DNA from: Ferrimonas kyonanensis DSM 18153
GTDB taxonomy: Bacteria > Pseudomonadota > Gammaproteobacteria > Enterobacterales > Shewanellaceae
DNA length: 64,000 nt
Direction of reading: 5' to 3'
Assembly: GCF_000425405.1 (NCBI RefSeq)
Contig: NZ_KE384364.1
Span: 296,345 to 360,344, forward strand
A program made the translations under genes and the position numbers. Of this stretch, positions 15,059-24,922 are shown in pieces. The notes beneath the pieces were generated by a model that was not told the DNA's origin, did no database searches, and saw only the letters and a list, made by a program, of their open reading frames with translations. Positions within the stretch are counted from its first letter, which is position 1, and every line of letters begins with the position of its first letter.

Positions 15059-16900
15059 TTAAATCGACAGCTTCTTGAGACGTTTACCGCCCCACAAAGC
15101 GTTCACCACAGCACGAGTACCGACAATGGCGGTAAACATGGAGGTGGCAATACCGATCATCAGGGTGACGGCAAAGCCCTTCACCGGCCCTGTGCCCACG
15201 GCAAACAGAATCAGCGCCGTCAGCAGGGTGGTGATGTTGGCATCGGCAATGGTTGAGAAGGCGTTGGCGTAGCCTTCATGAATCGCCTGCTGGACACTGC
15301 GTCCGGCCTTCAGCTCTTCACGAATACGCTCGAAGATCAGCACATTGCCGTCCACCGCCATCCCCACGGTCAATACGATACCGGCAATGCCCGGCATGGT
15401 CAGGGTCGCGCCGGGAATCATCGACATAACACCGACCATCAACACCATGTTTGCCACCAGGGCGCCCACGGAGATCAGACCAAACTTACGGTAGTACACC
15501 GCCATAAAGAAGATCACCGCCACCAGGCCGGAGATCATCGCCGCCAGGCCGTTGTCGATGTTTTCCTGACCCATGGAGGGGCCAATGGTGCTTTCCTGAA
15601 CAATGGTGATCGGCGCAATCAGGGCACCGGCACGCAGCAGCAGCGCCAGCTTTTGCGCTTCCTGAGGCGTATCCAGGCCGGTGATGCGGAAGCTGCGACC
15701 CAGGCGCGCCTGAATGGTCGCGGTGTTGATCACCTCTTCGTGCTTCTCGAATTCAGGCGAACCATCTGGCTTGCGCTTACCGGTGGACTTGTACTCGATG
15801 AAGACGGTGGCCATGGCCTTACCGATCTTGTCACGGGTCCAGTCCGCCATCTTGTTGCCACCGGTGGCATCCAGGTTGATGCTCACCTGAGGCTGACTGG
15901 TTTCACTGAAGCCGGACTGGGCGCCAGTGATGTGGTCACCGGTGAGAATCACCCGCTTATCCAGCAGTACCGGACGGCCATCAGCACTTTCAAACAGTTG
16001 AGAACCTGCAGGAATCTGGCCGCGAAGGGCAGCACCGAGATCGGCCCCTTCAGACACCATACGGAACTCCAGGGTTGCCGTGGCACCCAGAATCTCTTTG
16101 GCACGAGCGGTATCCTGTACCCCGGGCAACTCCACCACGATGCGGTTGGTGCCCTGTTGCTGAACCACTGGCTCAGCCACCCCCAGCTCATTCACCCGGT
16201 TACGAAGAATGGTGATGTTCTGCTGCAGCGCGTACTTCTGCACTTCCGCCAGGTAGGCTTCGCCCATGCTGACGTGCAGCGTCATGTCACTGTCATCAAA
16301 CACCAGGTTGGGATTGCGCTGCTTTAGAAAATCCTCGGCCTTAACCAGGGTCTCCTGGTCGCGAAAGCGAATCTCAATGCTCTTGGCGCCGGCACGAATA
16401 CCGGCGTAGCGCAGACGCTGCTCGCGCAGATCGGAACGGAAATCGGTAACCAGCTGAGTTTCCTGCTTACGAATCGCTTCGCTCATGTCCACTTCCATCA
16501 GGAAATGCACACCACCGCGCAGGTCCAAGCCCAGCTTCATCGGGCTGCCGCCCAGCGCCGCCAACCAGTCCGGCGTTGCCGCCGCCAGGTTCAATGCCAC
16601 AAAGTAGTCGCTGCCTAACTCGTTGGCCACCAGAGCCTTGGCTTTGAGCTGATCCGGTGCGCTGTTAAAACGCAGCAGGATCTGGCCATTTTCCAATTCC
16701 GCCCGCTTGATGGTCAGGCCGTCGTCCTCGATCACCTGCTGCAAACGCGTCAGGGTCGTAGGGGTCACCTCGGCGTTGCGGCCGGCGGAGATCTGCAGGG
16801 CAGGGTCTTCACCAAACGCATTCGGCAAGGCATAGAGCGCACCAATGGCTAGGATAAACACCACCATCAGGCTCTTCCATAAAGGATATTTATTCAGCAC
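15059..16900 (-). CDS. secD: SecD, protein-export membrane protein
   Basis: 613 residues, the normal length. The N-terminal helix (residues 8-27) is followed by the large periplasmic P1 region beginning with [16 protein letters not shown], and six helices near the C-terminus with [23 protein letters not shown], the conserved Asp-containing TM4 motif. It works with SecF as a proton-driven chaperone pulling proteins through the Sec channel. It is the second gene of the yajC-secD-secF operon. Confidence 0.97.
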   Translation of the reverse strand: MLNKYPLWKSLMVVFILAIGALYALPNAFGEDPALQISAGRNAEVTPTTLTRLQQVIEDDGLTIKRAELENGQILLRFNSAPDQLKAKALVANELGSDYFVALNLAAATPDWLAALGGSPMKLGLDLRGGVHFLMEVDMSEAIRKQETQLVTDFRSDLREQRLRYAGIRAGAKSIEIRFRDQETLVKAEDFLKQRNPNLVFDDSDMTLHVSMGEAYLAEVQKYALQQNITILRNRVNELGVAEPVVQQQGTNRIVVELPGVQDTARAKEILGATATLEFRMVSEGADLGAALRGQIPAGSQLFESADGRPVLLDKRVILTGDHITGAQSGFSETSQPQVSINLDATGGNKMADWTRDKIGKAMATVFIEYKSTGKRKPDGSPEFEKHEEVINTATIQARLGRSFRITGLDTPQEAQKLALLLRAGALIAPITIVQESTIGPSMGQENIDNGLAAMISGLVAVIFFMAVYYRKFGLISVGALVANMVLMVGVMSMIPGATLTMPGIAGIVLTVGMAVDGNVLIFERIREELKAGRSVQQAIHEGYANAFSTIADANITTLLTALILFAVGTGPVKGFAVTLMIGIATSMFTAIVGTRAVVNALWGGKRLKKLSI

Positions 16901-16923
16901 CGCTGTGCCCTCTTAATACGATC

Positions 16924-17253
16924 TTACAGAGATTTCAGGGAGCCTTTAGGCAATACCGCTGAGACATAGCTCTTCTGGATAGTCACTGTGGTGTCTTCAT
17001 TCAGAGCCAGTACCACAAAATCGTCATCTTCTTTGATCTTGGCGATCTTGCCCACCAGGCCACCGTTGGTCAGCACCTCATCACCCTTGCTCAGGGAGCT
17101 CATCAGTGACTTGTGGTCCTTTACGCGCTTGGCTTGAGGACGGTAGATCATGAAGTAGAAGATCAGACCGAACACCGCCAGCATGATCAACATCTCTACA
17201 CCGCCACCCTGGGGGGCCGCACCGGTTTCAGCGTATGCCTTTGCAATAAACAT
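16924..17253 (-). CDS. yajC: YajC, Sec translocase accessory subunit
   Basis: 109 residues with one membrane helix (residues 19-38, MLIMLAVFGLIFYFMIYRPQ) and the cytosolic YajC domain with SLSKGDEVLTNGGLVGKI. It associates with SecDF at the inner membrane. It is placed as in E. coli, between tgt and secD, in a queA-tgt-yajC-secDF arrangement. Confidence 0.96.
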   Translation of the reverse strand: MFIAKAYAETGAAPQGGGVEMLIMLAVFGLIFYFMIYRPQAKRVKDHKSLMSSLSKGDEVLTNGGLVGKIAKIKEDDDFVVLALNEDTTVTIQKSYVSAVLPKGSLKSL

Positions 17254-17280
17254 ATCGGTTCTCTTTTAGTTATCAGTTAA

Positions 17281-18722
<1,442 letters not shown>

Positions 18723-19796
18723 TTAATCCAGGCAATCCTCCTGGCTGTGAAGCTTCTCATCACGATTGATGAACATTGCATCGCCATAGCTGAAAAAACG
18801 ATACCGATTATCAACCGCATGCCGATAAGCCGCCATCACCTTGTCCTGACCGGCGAACGCCGACACCAGCATGATCAAGGTGGATTCGGGCAGGTGAAAA
18901 TTGGTGACCATGGCATCCACCAGCTGAAAGCGGTAACCGGGATAGATGAAGATGTTGGTGTCGCTGGCAAACGGACGCAACTCGCCGGTTTTAACCAGCG
19001 ATGCCTGAGCCGCCGACTCCAATGACCGCACCGAGGTGGTGCCCACCGCCACTACCCGGCCACCGTCGGCCTTGGTTTTGACGATGGCATCCACCACGTC
19101 CTGAGGCACTTCGGCCCACTCGGAATGCATATGGTGGTCTTCGATCTTGTCGACCCGTACCGGCTGAAAGGTGCCCGCTCCCACATGCAGGGTCACGTAG
19201 GCAAAACGCACCCCTTTGGCCTTGAGCTTGTCCAGCAGGCGATCATCGAAGTGCAGACCGGCCGTCGGCGCCGCCACCGCACCGGGGCGACTGTTGTACA
19301 CGGTCTGGTAACGCTCGCGATCGGCCTCATCGTCCGGGCGATCGATGTAGGGAGGCAACGGCATGTGACCGATGGCATCGAGAATGCTGAGCACCGGCGT
19401 ACTGCCTTGAAACTCCAGCTCAAACAGCGCATCGTGACGGGCCACCATGATCGCTTTGACGCCCTGCTCAAACAGCAGTTCGGTTCCCACCTTCGGGGAC
19501 TTGGAGGAGCGCACGTGGGCCAATACCCGATGGGCGTCCATTACCCGCTCAACCAGAACCTCGATCTTGCCGCCACTGGCCTTCTTACCGAAGACCCGCG
19601 CCGGGATCACTCGAGTGTTGTTAAACACCAGCAGATCACCGTCGTGGAGTTGATCCAACAGATCCGGGAACTGTCCATCCACCAGATGGCCGCTGTTGCC
19701 ATCCAGATGCAACAGCCTCGAGGCGCTGCGCTCGGCCATGGGAAAGCGGGCGATCAGCTCATCGGGAAGGTCAAATTGAAAATCAGCAACCTGCAT
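18723..19796 (-). CDS. queA: S-adenosylmethionine:tRNA ribosyltransferase-isomerase
   Basis: 357 residues. QueA transfers and rearranges ribose from SAM onto preQ1-tRNA to give epoxyqueuosine. The start [28 protein letters not shown], the [10 protein letters not shown] segment and PTAGLHF are family hallmarks. ATG 19796 matches the usual N-terminus; an ATG five codons upstream (19811) is possible and neither has a strong Shine-Dalgarno. It precedes tgt, as in most gammaproteobacteria. Confidence 0.95.
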   Translation of the reverse strand: MQVADFQFDLPDELIARFPMAERSASRLLHLDGNSGHLVDGQFPDLLDQLHDGDLLVFNNTRVIPARVFGKKASGGKIEVLVERVMDAHRVLAHVRSSKSPKVGTELLFEQGVKAIMVARHDALFELEFQGSTPVLSILDAIGHMPLPPYIDRPDDEADRERYQTVYNSRPGAVAAPTAGLHFDDRLLDKLKAKGVRFAYVTLHVGAGTFQPVRVDKIEDHHMHSEWAEVPQDVVDAIVKTKADGGRVVAVGTTSVRSLESAAQASLVKTGELRPFASDTNIFIYPGYRFQLVDAMVTNFHLPESTLIMLVSAFAGQDKVMAAYRHAVDNRYRFFSYGDAMFINRDEKLHSQEDCLD

Positions 19797-20152
19797 TGGT
19801 ATCAGTCTCATTCATTCGCCGTGAGGCGGGGGGGCAGTAGTCTAAACCCATTCAGACCCGGGATCTAGCCTGCGGCACCGGGATGACGCGGTCTTTTTTG
19901 TCCACAACTCATCCAATCCGTGTTCAGCAATTCAACAGCCACGCCCCTTTTCAAAACTTTACCGTGTTACCACACTCGTTGACGTCCCGGTCACTACACT
20001 GGCACTCCCGAGCTGCTGGAGACCCCGATGATGGCTAAGGTGAAGCCACTGCGCTGACCCATCCCGACTTTGACCGGGCCGACTCTGGTCGGCCTTGCCC
20101 CGCCCTACTCCCGCCGCTAAGGTAAAACCATGACTCAGGCATACGGACCCTC
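19797..20152. other. Divergent queA/acpH intergenic region
   Basis: About 350 nt. It contains a GC hairpin at 20077-20094 (GGCCGAC/TCTG/GTCGGCC) and a possible 8-codon leader ORF (20130-20156) whose stop overlaps the acpH start. No other gene is evident. Confidence 0.5.
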
Positions 20153-20156
20153 ATGA
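20130..20156 (+). CDS. Possible 8-codon leader peptide of acpH
   Basis: ATG 20130 preceded by TAAGGT opens an 8-residue frame (MTQAYGPS) that ends in TGA overlapping the acpH ATG (ATGA). The only Shine-Dalgarno-like sequence here serves this mini-ORF, so acpH may be translated by reinitiation. Chance occurrence is quite possible. Confidence 0.3.
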   Translation: MTQAYGPS

Positions 20157-20740
20157 ACTTTCTAGCCCACTTGCATCTGGCGGACCTGACTCGAACCAGC
20201 CTCGCCGGCGCCCTGGCCGGAGACTTTGTCAAAGGTCGTTTCGATGACCAGCCCGAGGCGCTGAAACAGGGAATCTGGCTGCACCGTCAGATAGACAGCT
20301 ACATCGATGGCCACCCTCAGCTGCTGCAGCTGAAATCACGCTTTCCCGGCCACTACCGCCGCACCTCGGGGATTCTGCTGGACATGGCCTTCGATCACCA
20401 CCTGGCTCGCCATTGGCAACAGTACCACCCACTGCCATTACCCCAATTCTGTCAGCATAGCTACCGAGTCCTGCTGAGCGACCCACAACTGCCCCCTCAA
20501 TGCCGCGCCCTGGCCACTCACATGTCCCAGGGTGACTGGCTTGGCAATTACGCTCATCACGCGGGGCTGACCCGGGCCATCACCGGCATCGCTCAGCGCC
20601 TGTCCAGGCCACAGCTGTTGCTGGGAGGCGAACAGGTGCTGACGCAACTGGAGCCGGAGATTCTCGACACCTTCTCCAGCCTCTACCCGCAGATCATCGA
20701 CTTCGCCACGGATGCCTCCGATGGTTATTCACGGCGCTGA
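20153..20740 (+). CDS. acpH: Acyl-carrier-protein phosphodiesterase
   Basis: 195 residues, matching the AcpH family (DUF479) in length and motifs: MNFLAHLHLA start, GDFVKGR, GIWLHRQIDSYID, and DMAFDHHLARHW with metal-binding His/Asp. It removes the 4'-phosphopantetheine arm from holo-ACP. Its 3' end overlaps the convergent ygjP-like gene by 16 nt. Confidence 0.93.
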   Translation: MNFLAHLHLADLTRTSLAGALAGDFVKGRFDDQPEALKQGIWLHRQIDSYIDGHPQLLQLKSRFPGHYRRTSGILLDMAFDHHLARHWQQYHPLPLPQFCQHSYRVLLSDPQLPPQCRALATHMSQGDWLGNYAHHAGLTRAITGIAQRLSRPQLLLGGEQVLTQLEPEILDTFSSLYPQIIDFATDASDGYSRR

Positions 20741-21261
20741 CTCGATTCGAACGGATCGCCGTGCACCTCTTTTTCGGTCAGCCACAGGCGGGTATCAAAC
20801 TCCAGTTGATGGTAATCGGGCAGCATATGCAGGCACAGCTGATAGAAGCCTTTGTCGTGTTGCTTATGCTTAAGGTGCGCCAGTTCATGAACGCAGATCA
20901 TTCGCAGTAGCGGTTCCGGGGCGCGCTTAAACAGCGCCGCAATGCGAATCTCATTATGCGTTTTGACCTTAGCCCCCTGGCGGCGCTGCACATAGCTGTG
21001 AGTGCCCAGGGCGTTGTGAATGACATGCAGACGGGTGTCGTACTGCACTTTATTCACTACCCCGGCTTTTTTCATGTGTTGCTGTTTCAGCTGCAGCAGG
21101 TACTCACGCAGTGCGCCATCGTTGCCCACCTGATGCAGGCTGGGGTAGCGACGCCGAAGCCGTTCGCCCAGTTGCCTCTGGTCCAGTAGTCGAGAGACCT
21201 GCTGCACAATCTCCGCCGGATAGTGGTTCAGGTAGGGCAGCGAGCGTTCGATTACAGCCAT
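20725..21261 (-). CDS. YgjP-like metallohydrolase (DUF45)
   Basis: 178 residues. The zinc motif ICVHELAHLKHKQHDKGFY (HExxH plus a distal His) and the EIRIAALFKRAPEPLLRMI context match the YgjP/SprT-like DUF45 family. E. coli YgjP has been described as a nucleotide pyrophosphatase; I cannot confirm that activity here. It overlaps the Lrp-type regulator upstream by 10 nt, so the two are likely one operon, and its 3' end overlaps acpH on the other strand. Confidence 0.85.
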   Translation of the reverse strand: MAVIERSLPYLNHYPAEIVQQVSRLLDQRQLGERLRRRYPSLHQVGNDGALREYLLQLKQQHMKKAGVVNKVQYDTRLHVIHNALGTHSYVQRRQGAKVKTHNEIRIAALFKRAPEPLLRMICVHELAHLKHKQHDKGFYQLCLHMLPDYHQLEFDTRLWLTEKEVHGDPFESSQRRE

Positions 21262-21680
21262 TCGTTCATCACCACATGAGTGGTGATTTTCACCACCGTC
21301 GGCAGGGCATCCAGCTCGGCGCGAATCTCGTGCAATCGCTGCATCGAGTCCATCTTGACGAACACCAACAGGTCGATATGGCCGCTGATGCCATGACAGG
21401 TGATCACCTCGGGGATCTGACGGATGTTATCGGCAATGTCTTTGCAGCTTTTGTCTTGATGAATAATCTCGAAGTAGGCGCTGATGCCTGACAGCATCGA
21501 CTGCTGCAGTTGCGCCCGGTAACCACGAATCACGCCGCTTTGCTCCAGCTTTTTAATTCGCTCCGACACCGACGACCGGGCCAGGTTAACCTTGTCGGCG
21601 ATGGCCGCCACCGGTTGGCGGGCATTGAGTTTTAACTCCGCCAGAATGGCCTGGTCAAAGCGATCCAGTGACGATCCCAT
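21252..21680 (-). CDS. Lrp/AsnC-family transcriptional regulator
   Basis: 142 residues. An N-terminal winged helix-turn-helix (LDRFDQAILAELKLNARQPVAAIADKVNLARSSVSERIKKLE) is followed by a RAM/ACT-like ligand domain (about residues 65-140, GHIDLLVFVKM). Such proteins sense amino acids as dimers or octamers. It is divergent from a YjeH-like amino-acid exporter, which is the probable target. A dyad sits just upstream of its start. Confidence 0.92.
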   Translation of the reverse strand: MGSSLDRFDQAILAELKLNARQPVAAIADKVNLARSSVSERIKKLEQSGVIRGYRAQLQQSMLSGISAYFEIIHQDKSCKDIADNIRQIPEVITCHGISGHIDLLVFVKMDSMQRLHEIRAELDALPTVVKITTHVVMNEWL

Positions 21681-21703
21681 GCTGCTACTCCTAAGGCATC
21701 TCT

Positions 21704-21720
21704 GCCGACGATTCGTCGGC
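21704..21720. promoter_or_regulatory. Candidate operator between lrp-type gene and yjeH
   Basis: GCCGACG/ATT/CGTCGGC, a perfect 7-bp dyad, lies 24 nt upstream of the regulator start in the divergent promoter region, a plausible site for its own product. Inference only. Confidence 0.35.
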
Positions 21721-21810
21721 GAACTCCGATAATCTGACTGTTAATTCCGACACCTAAGGCGACAGATTGCAAGTACAATTTCTATATTCCATGCCTATTG
21801 AAGACCCATT

Positions 21811-23046
21811 ATGACGCATTTAAAAGGAAGCATCGGTCGCTGGCAGGGTGTCGGCTTGATCACCACTTCGCTGCTGGGCACCAGCGTATTTATTCTGCCC
21901 CAGGTGACCGTCGACATCGCCGCCTCAGGCGCACTGTGGGCCTGGGTGCTGCTGGTTTTGGTGATCCTGCCGGTGGCCTTGGTCTTTGCCGAGCTGGGCA
22001 AACGCTTCGCCAATGCCGGCGGCCCGTCCCACTTCGTACATCGGGCCTTTGGCCGCCGACTGGGCACCACCGTTGGGGTGCTGTTCCTGTTTGCCGCGCC
22101 GGTTGGCACCCCGGCGGCCATCATGATGACGTTCGAGTTTATCCAGCCCCTGCTGAACCTCGACGGCGGCGCCCTGTTGGCCGCCCAGCTGGCCATGCTG
22201 GGCCTGTTGTACCTGATCAACATCGGCGGCATTCAGCTGTCCAGCGTGCTGCAACTGGGTCTGACCCTGGCGATTCTGGCGGTGGTCATCGCCCTTGCCA
22301 TCGGCGCGCCGCTGCCCCAGGCCAGCCATCTGCAACCCAGGGTAAACACCGACGTCTGGAGCGCCTTTGGCATCGCCCTGTGGGCCTATCTAGGCGTCGA
22401 GGTGGTCAGCCACCTGTCTGAGGAGTTTAAACGGCCTCGGCAGGACTTTGTCCCCGCCATGGTCATCGCCACCCTGTTGGTGGCCGCCGTGTACCTGGTG
22501 TGCACCCTGATGGTGCTAGAACGCCCTCATGACAGCACATTGGCCATGGTCAGCCTGTTCAATGACCGCTTCGGCCAGGGCGGCGAATGGGTCATTGGCC
22601 TGCTTGGCACCGCCGCCGGTTTTGCCACCGTCAACACCTATCTGGCCTCCATGTCCCGACTGGCATGGCGACTGGCTCAGGACGGGCAACTACCTGCGGG
22701 GTTTGGCCGCCTGAATCGCCACCGGGTTCCCACCTTTGCCCTGGCAATGCTGCTGGCCGTCGTGGCGCTGTCGCTGTCGCTGGCCCACGGTTTTGGCTGG
22801 CAATTTGAGGTACTGCTGGAATGGGTTAACGGGGTGTTTGTGATGATCTACCTGTGCTCAATGCTGGCGGCGCTCAAACTGCTGAATGGTCGCTTTCGAC
22901 TCAAGGCGCTGTTGGGGGTTGGCGGCTGTTTGCTGTTTGCCTGGTCGCTGGGCTGGGGCATGCTGTATGGCGTTGCCATCTTTACGACCGTGTGGCTACT
23001 GAGACGACGATCCGCTGCCGACTGCCATTCTCAGGCACTCTCTTGA
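21811..23046 (+). CDS. YjeH-like amino-acid exporter (APC family)
   Basis: 411 residues with about 12 hydrophobic helices. The start with GRWQGVGLITTSLLGTSVFILPQVT and the segment ALWAYLGVEVVSHLSEEFKRP match the APC subgroup of E. coli YjeH, an exporter of methionine and branched-chain amino acids. It would act in the inner membrane by substrate/proton exchange. The divergent Lrp-type gene supports regulation by an amino acid. The substrate is inferred by family only. Confidence 0.86.
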   Translation: MTHLKGSIGRWQGVGLITTSLLGTSVFILPQVTVDIAASGALWAWVLLVLVILPVALVFAELGKRFANAGGPSHFVHRAFGRRLGTTVGVLFLFAAPVGTPAAIMMTFEFIQPLLNLDGGALLAAQLAMLGLLYLINIGGIQLSSVLQLGLTLAILAVVIALAIGAPLPQASHLQPRVNTDVWSAFGIALWAYLGVEVVSHLSEEFKRPRQDFVPAMVIATLLVAAVYLVCTLMVLERPHDSTLAMVSLFNDRFGQGGEWVIGLLGTAAGFATVNTYLASMSRLAWRLAQDGQLPAGFGRLNRHRVPTFALAMLLAVVALSLSLAHGFGWQFEVLLEWVNGVFVMIYLCSMLAALKLLNGRFRLKALLGVGGCLLFAWSLGWGMLYGVAIFTTVWLLRRRSAADCHSQALS

Positions 23047-23067
23047 AGCACTGAGGAGAAAAAAAGA

Positions 23068-23289
23068 GGGGTGGCCGCAAGATCCACCCCGAAGCACAAG
23101 CAACGTAGCTAAATTGGAAGGATGCCCCCATAGCCCGGGGGCCTGGCCCCCACAGGAGCCAGATGGCCAACGGTCGGGGACTGCCTTGACCGTTGCCCGC
23201 GGCGCCGACTGCATGGCAGCGCCGCAGGATAGAGCAGCGAAAGCGATACCACAGGCTTTCGCATTGCCCCGTCACCGAAGGCGACGGGG
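23068..23289. repeat. Train of six consecutive hairpins between yjeH and aceA
   Basis: The gap between these convergent genes is almost entirely inverted repeats: GGGGTGG/CCACCCC (23068-23090), GCCCCC/GGGGGC (23124-23142), CAACGGTC/GACCGTTG (23168-23195), GCGGCGC/GCGCCGC (23199-23225), GCGAAAGC/GCTTTCGC (23237-23262) and CCCCGTC/GACGGGG with an inner CC/GG (23267-23289). None is followed by a T-run. It may be a REP/BIME-like cluster, an RNA 3'-end stabiliser or a structured RNA. Confidence 0.7.
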
Positions 23290-23295
23290 ACACCA

Positions 23296-24894
23296 TTAGC
23301 CGAACTGGTTCATGGTGTTGTCTTTGCCGGAGGCCTTCAGGGCCGCCTCACCGGAGAAGTACTCCTTGTGATCATCACCGATATCGGAACCGGCCATGTT
23401 CTGGTGTTTAACACAGGCAATGCCCTGACGAATCTCCTGACGCTGTACGTTCTTGACGTAGCCCAGCATGCCCTGCTCACCGAAGTATTCCTTGGCCAGG
23501 TTGTCGGTAGACAAGGCCGCAGTGTGGTAGGTCGGCAGAGTGATCAAGTGATGGAAAATGCCCGCTTCCCGGGCCGCATCGGCCTGGAAGGTGCGAATCT
23601 TTTCATCGGCCCTGGTCGCCAGCTCGCTGCTGTCATACTCGGCACTCATCAGATTGGCGCGGTCATAGGCTGACACGTCTTCCCCGGCTTCCTGCATGGC
23701 ATCAAACACCTGCTGACGGAAATTCAGGGTCCAGTTGAACGACGGGCTGTTGTTGTATACCAGCTTGGCGTTGGGAACGACGTCACGGATGCGGTTCACC
23801 ATGGCGGCAATCTGACCCACGTGTGGCTTCTCGGTTTCAATCCACAACAGGTCGGCACCGTTTTGCAGCGAAGTGATGCAATCCAGAACCACCCGGTCTT
23901 CACCGGTGCCTTTGCGGAACTGGAACAGGTTACTGGCCAGGCGCTTAGGCTTAAGCAGCTTGCCGTTGGCCTTCACCACCACGTCACCATTCTGAATGTC
24001 TTCGGCGCTGTTAACGTAGTCGCCATCCAGGAAGCTGTTGTACTGATCCCCCAGATCCCCGGGCTCGTTGGTAATGGCGATCTGCTTGGTCAGGCCGGCA
24101 CCCAGTGAGTCGGTACGGGCCACAATCACGCCATCATCCACACCCAGTTCCAGGAAGGCATAGCGAACGGCGCGAATCTTGGCCAGGAAGTCTTCATGAG
24201 GCACGGTAACCTTGCCGTCCTGGTGACCACACTGTTTCTCATCCGACACCTGGTTTTCAATCTGGATGCAACAGGCACCGGCTTCGATCATCCGCTTGGC
24301 CAGCAGGTAGGTGGCTTCGGCATTACCAAAGCCGGCGTCGATGTCGGCCACAATCGGCACAATGTGGGTCTGGTGGTTGTCGATCTGAGACTGAATCTCG
24401 GTGGCCTTGCTGTCATCGCCAGCGGCCTTGGCCTCATCCAGGCTGCGGAACAAGCCACCCAGTTCACGGGCATCGGCCTGACGCAGGAAGGTGTACAGCT
24501 CCTCGATCAATCCCGCCACCGAGGTCTTCTCATGCATCGATTGGTCCGGCAGCGGGCCAAAGTCGGAACGCAGAGCGGCAACCATCCAACCTGACAGGTA
24601 CAGGTAACGGCGATCGGTGCTGTTAAAATGCTTCTTAATGGAGATCATCTTCTGCTGACCGATGAAACCGTGCCAGCAGCCCAGAGACTGGGTGTACTGG
24701 CTCGGATCATTGTCGTAGCGCTCCATATCGGCACGCATGATGCCGGCGGTGTATTTGGCAATGTCCAGGCCGGTCTTAAATTTATTCTGGGCCTTCATAC
24801 GGGCGGCGTATTCCGGGCTGATGGCGTTCCATGCATTGCCCTGTGATTCGATCAGCGTCGCCGCGGTATCGATATCAGATTGATAAGTGGACAT
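23296..24894 (-). CDS. aceA: Isocitrate lyase, long form
   Basis: 532 residues, about 100 more than E. coli AceA, as in the long isocitrate-lyase group of Pseudomonas, Acinetobacter and Shewanella. The catalytic loop is DEKQCGH, with VPIVADIDAGFGNAEATYLL (Mg2+/substrate), IENQ and NNSPSFNW. It cleaves isocitrate to glyoxylate and succinate. ATG 24894 is preferred to 24900 because AAGGAGT is then correctly spaced. It is second in aceBA, 28 nt after malate synthase. Confidence 0.95.
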   Translation of the reverse strand: MSTYQSDIDTAATLIESQGNAWNAISPEYAARMKAQNKFKTGLDIAKYTAGIMRADMERYDNDPSQYTQSLGCWHGFIGQQKMISIKKHFNSTDRRYLYLSGWMVAALRSDFGPLPDQSMHEKTSVAGLIEELYTFLRQADARELGGLFRSLDEAKAAGDDSKATEIQSQIDNHQTHIVPIVADIDAGFGNAEATYLLAKRMIEAGACCIQIENQVSDEKQCGHQDGKVTVPHEDFLAKIRAVRYAFLELGVDDGVIVARTDSLGAGLTKQIAITNEPGDLGDQYNSFLDGDYVNSAEDIQNGDVVVKANGKLLKPKRLASNLFQFRKGTGEDRVVLDCITSLQNGADLLWIETEKPHVGQIAAMVNRIRDVVPNAKLVYNNSPSFNWTLNFRQQVFDAMQEAGEDVSAYDRANLMSAEYDSSELATRADEKIRTFQADAAREAGIFHHLITLPTYHTAALSTDNLAKEYFGEQGMLGYVKNVQRQEIRQGIACVKHQNMAGSDIGDDHKEYFSGEAALKASGKDNTMNQFG

Positions 24895-24922
24895 ATTCAT
24901 ACTCCTTGAAATTCAGTGCTTC

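Noticed and set aside
15278-16327. Long antisense frame within secD
   Set aside because: His/Gln-rich shadow frame; secD is conserved throughout this interval.
23114-23299. 61-codon plus-strand frame across the hairpin train
   Set aside because: Pro/Arg/Ala-rich translation that follows the inverted repeats; no ribosome-binding site of quality and it runs into aceA.
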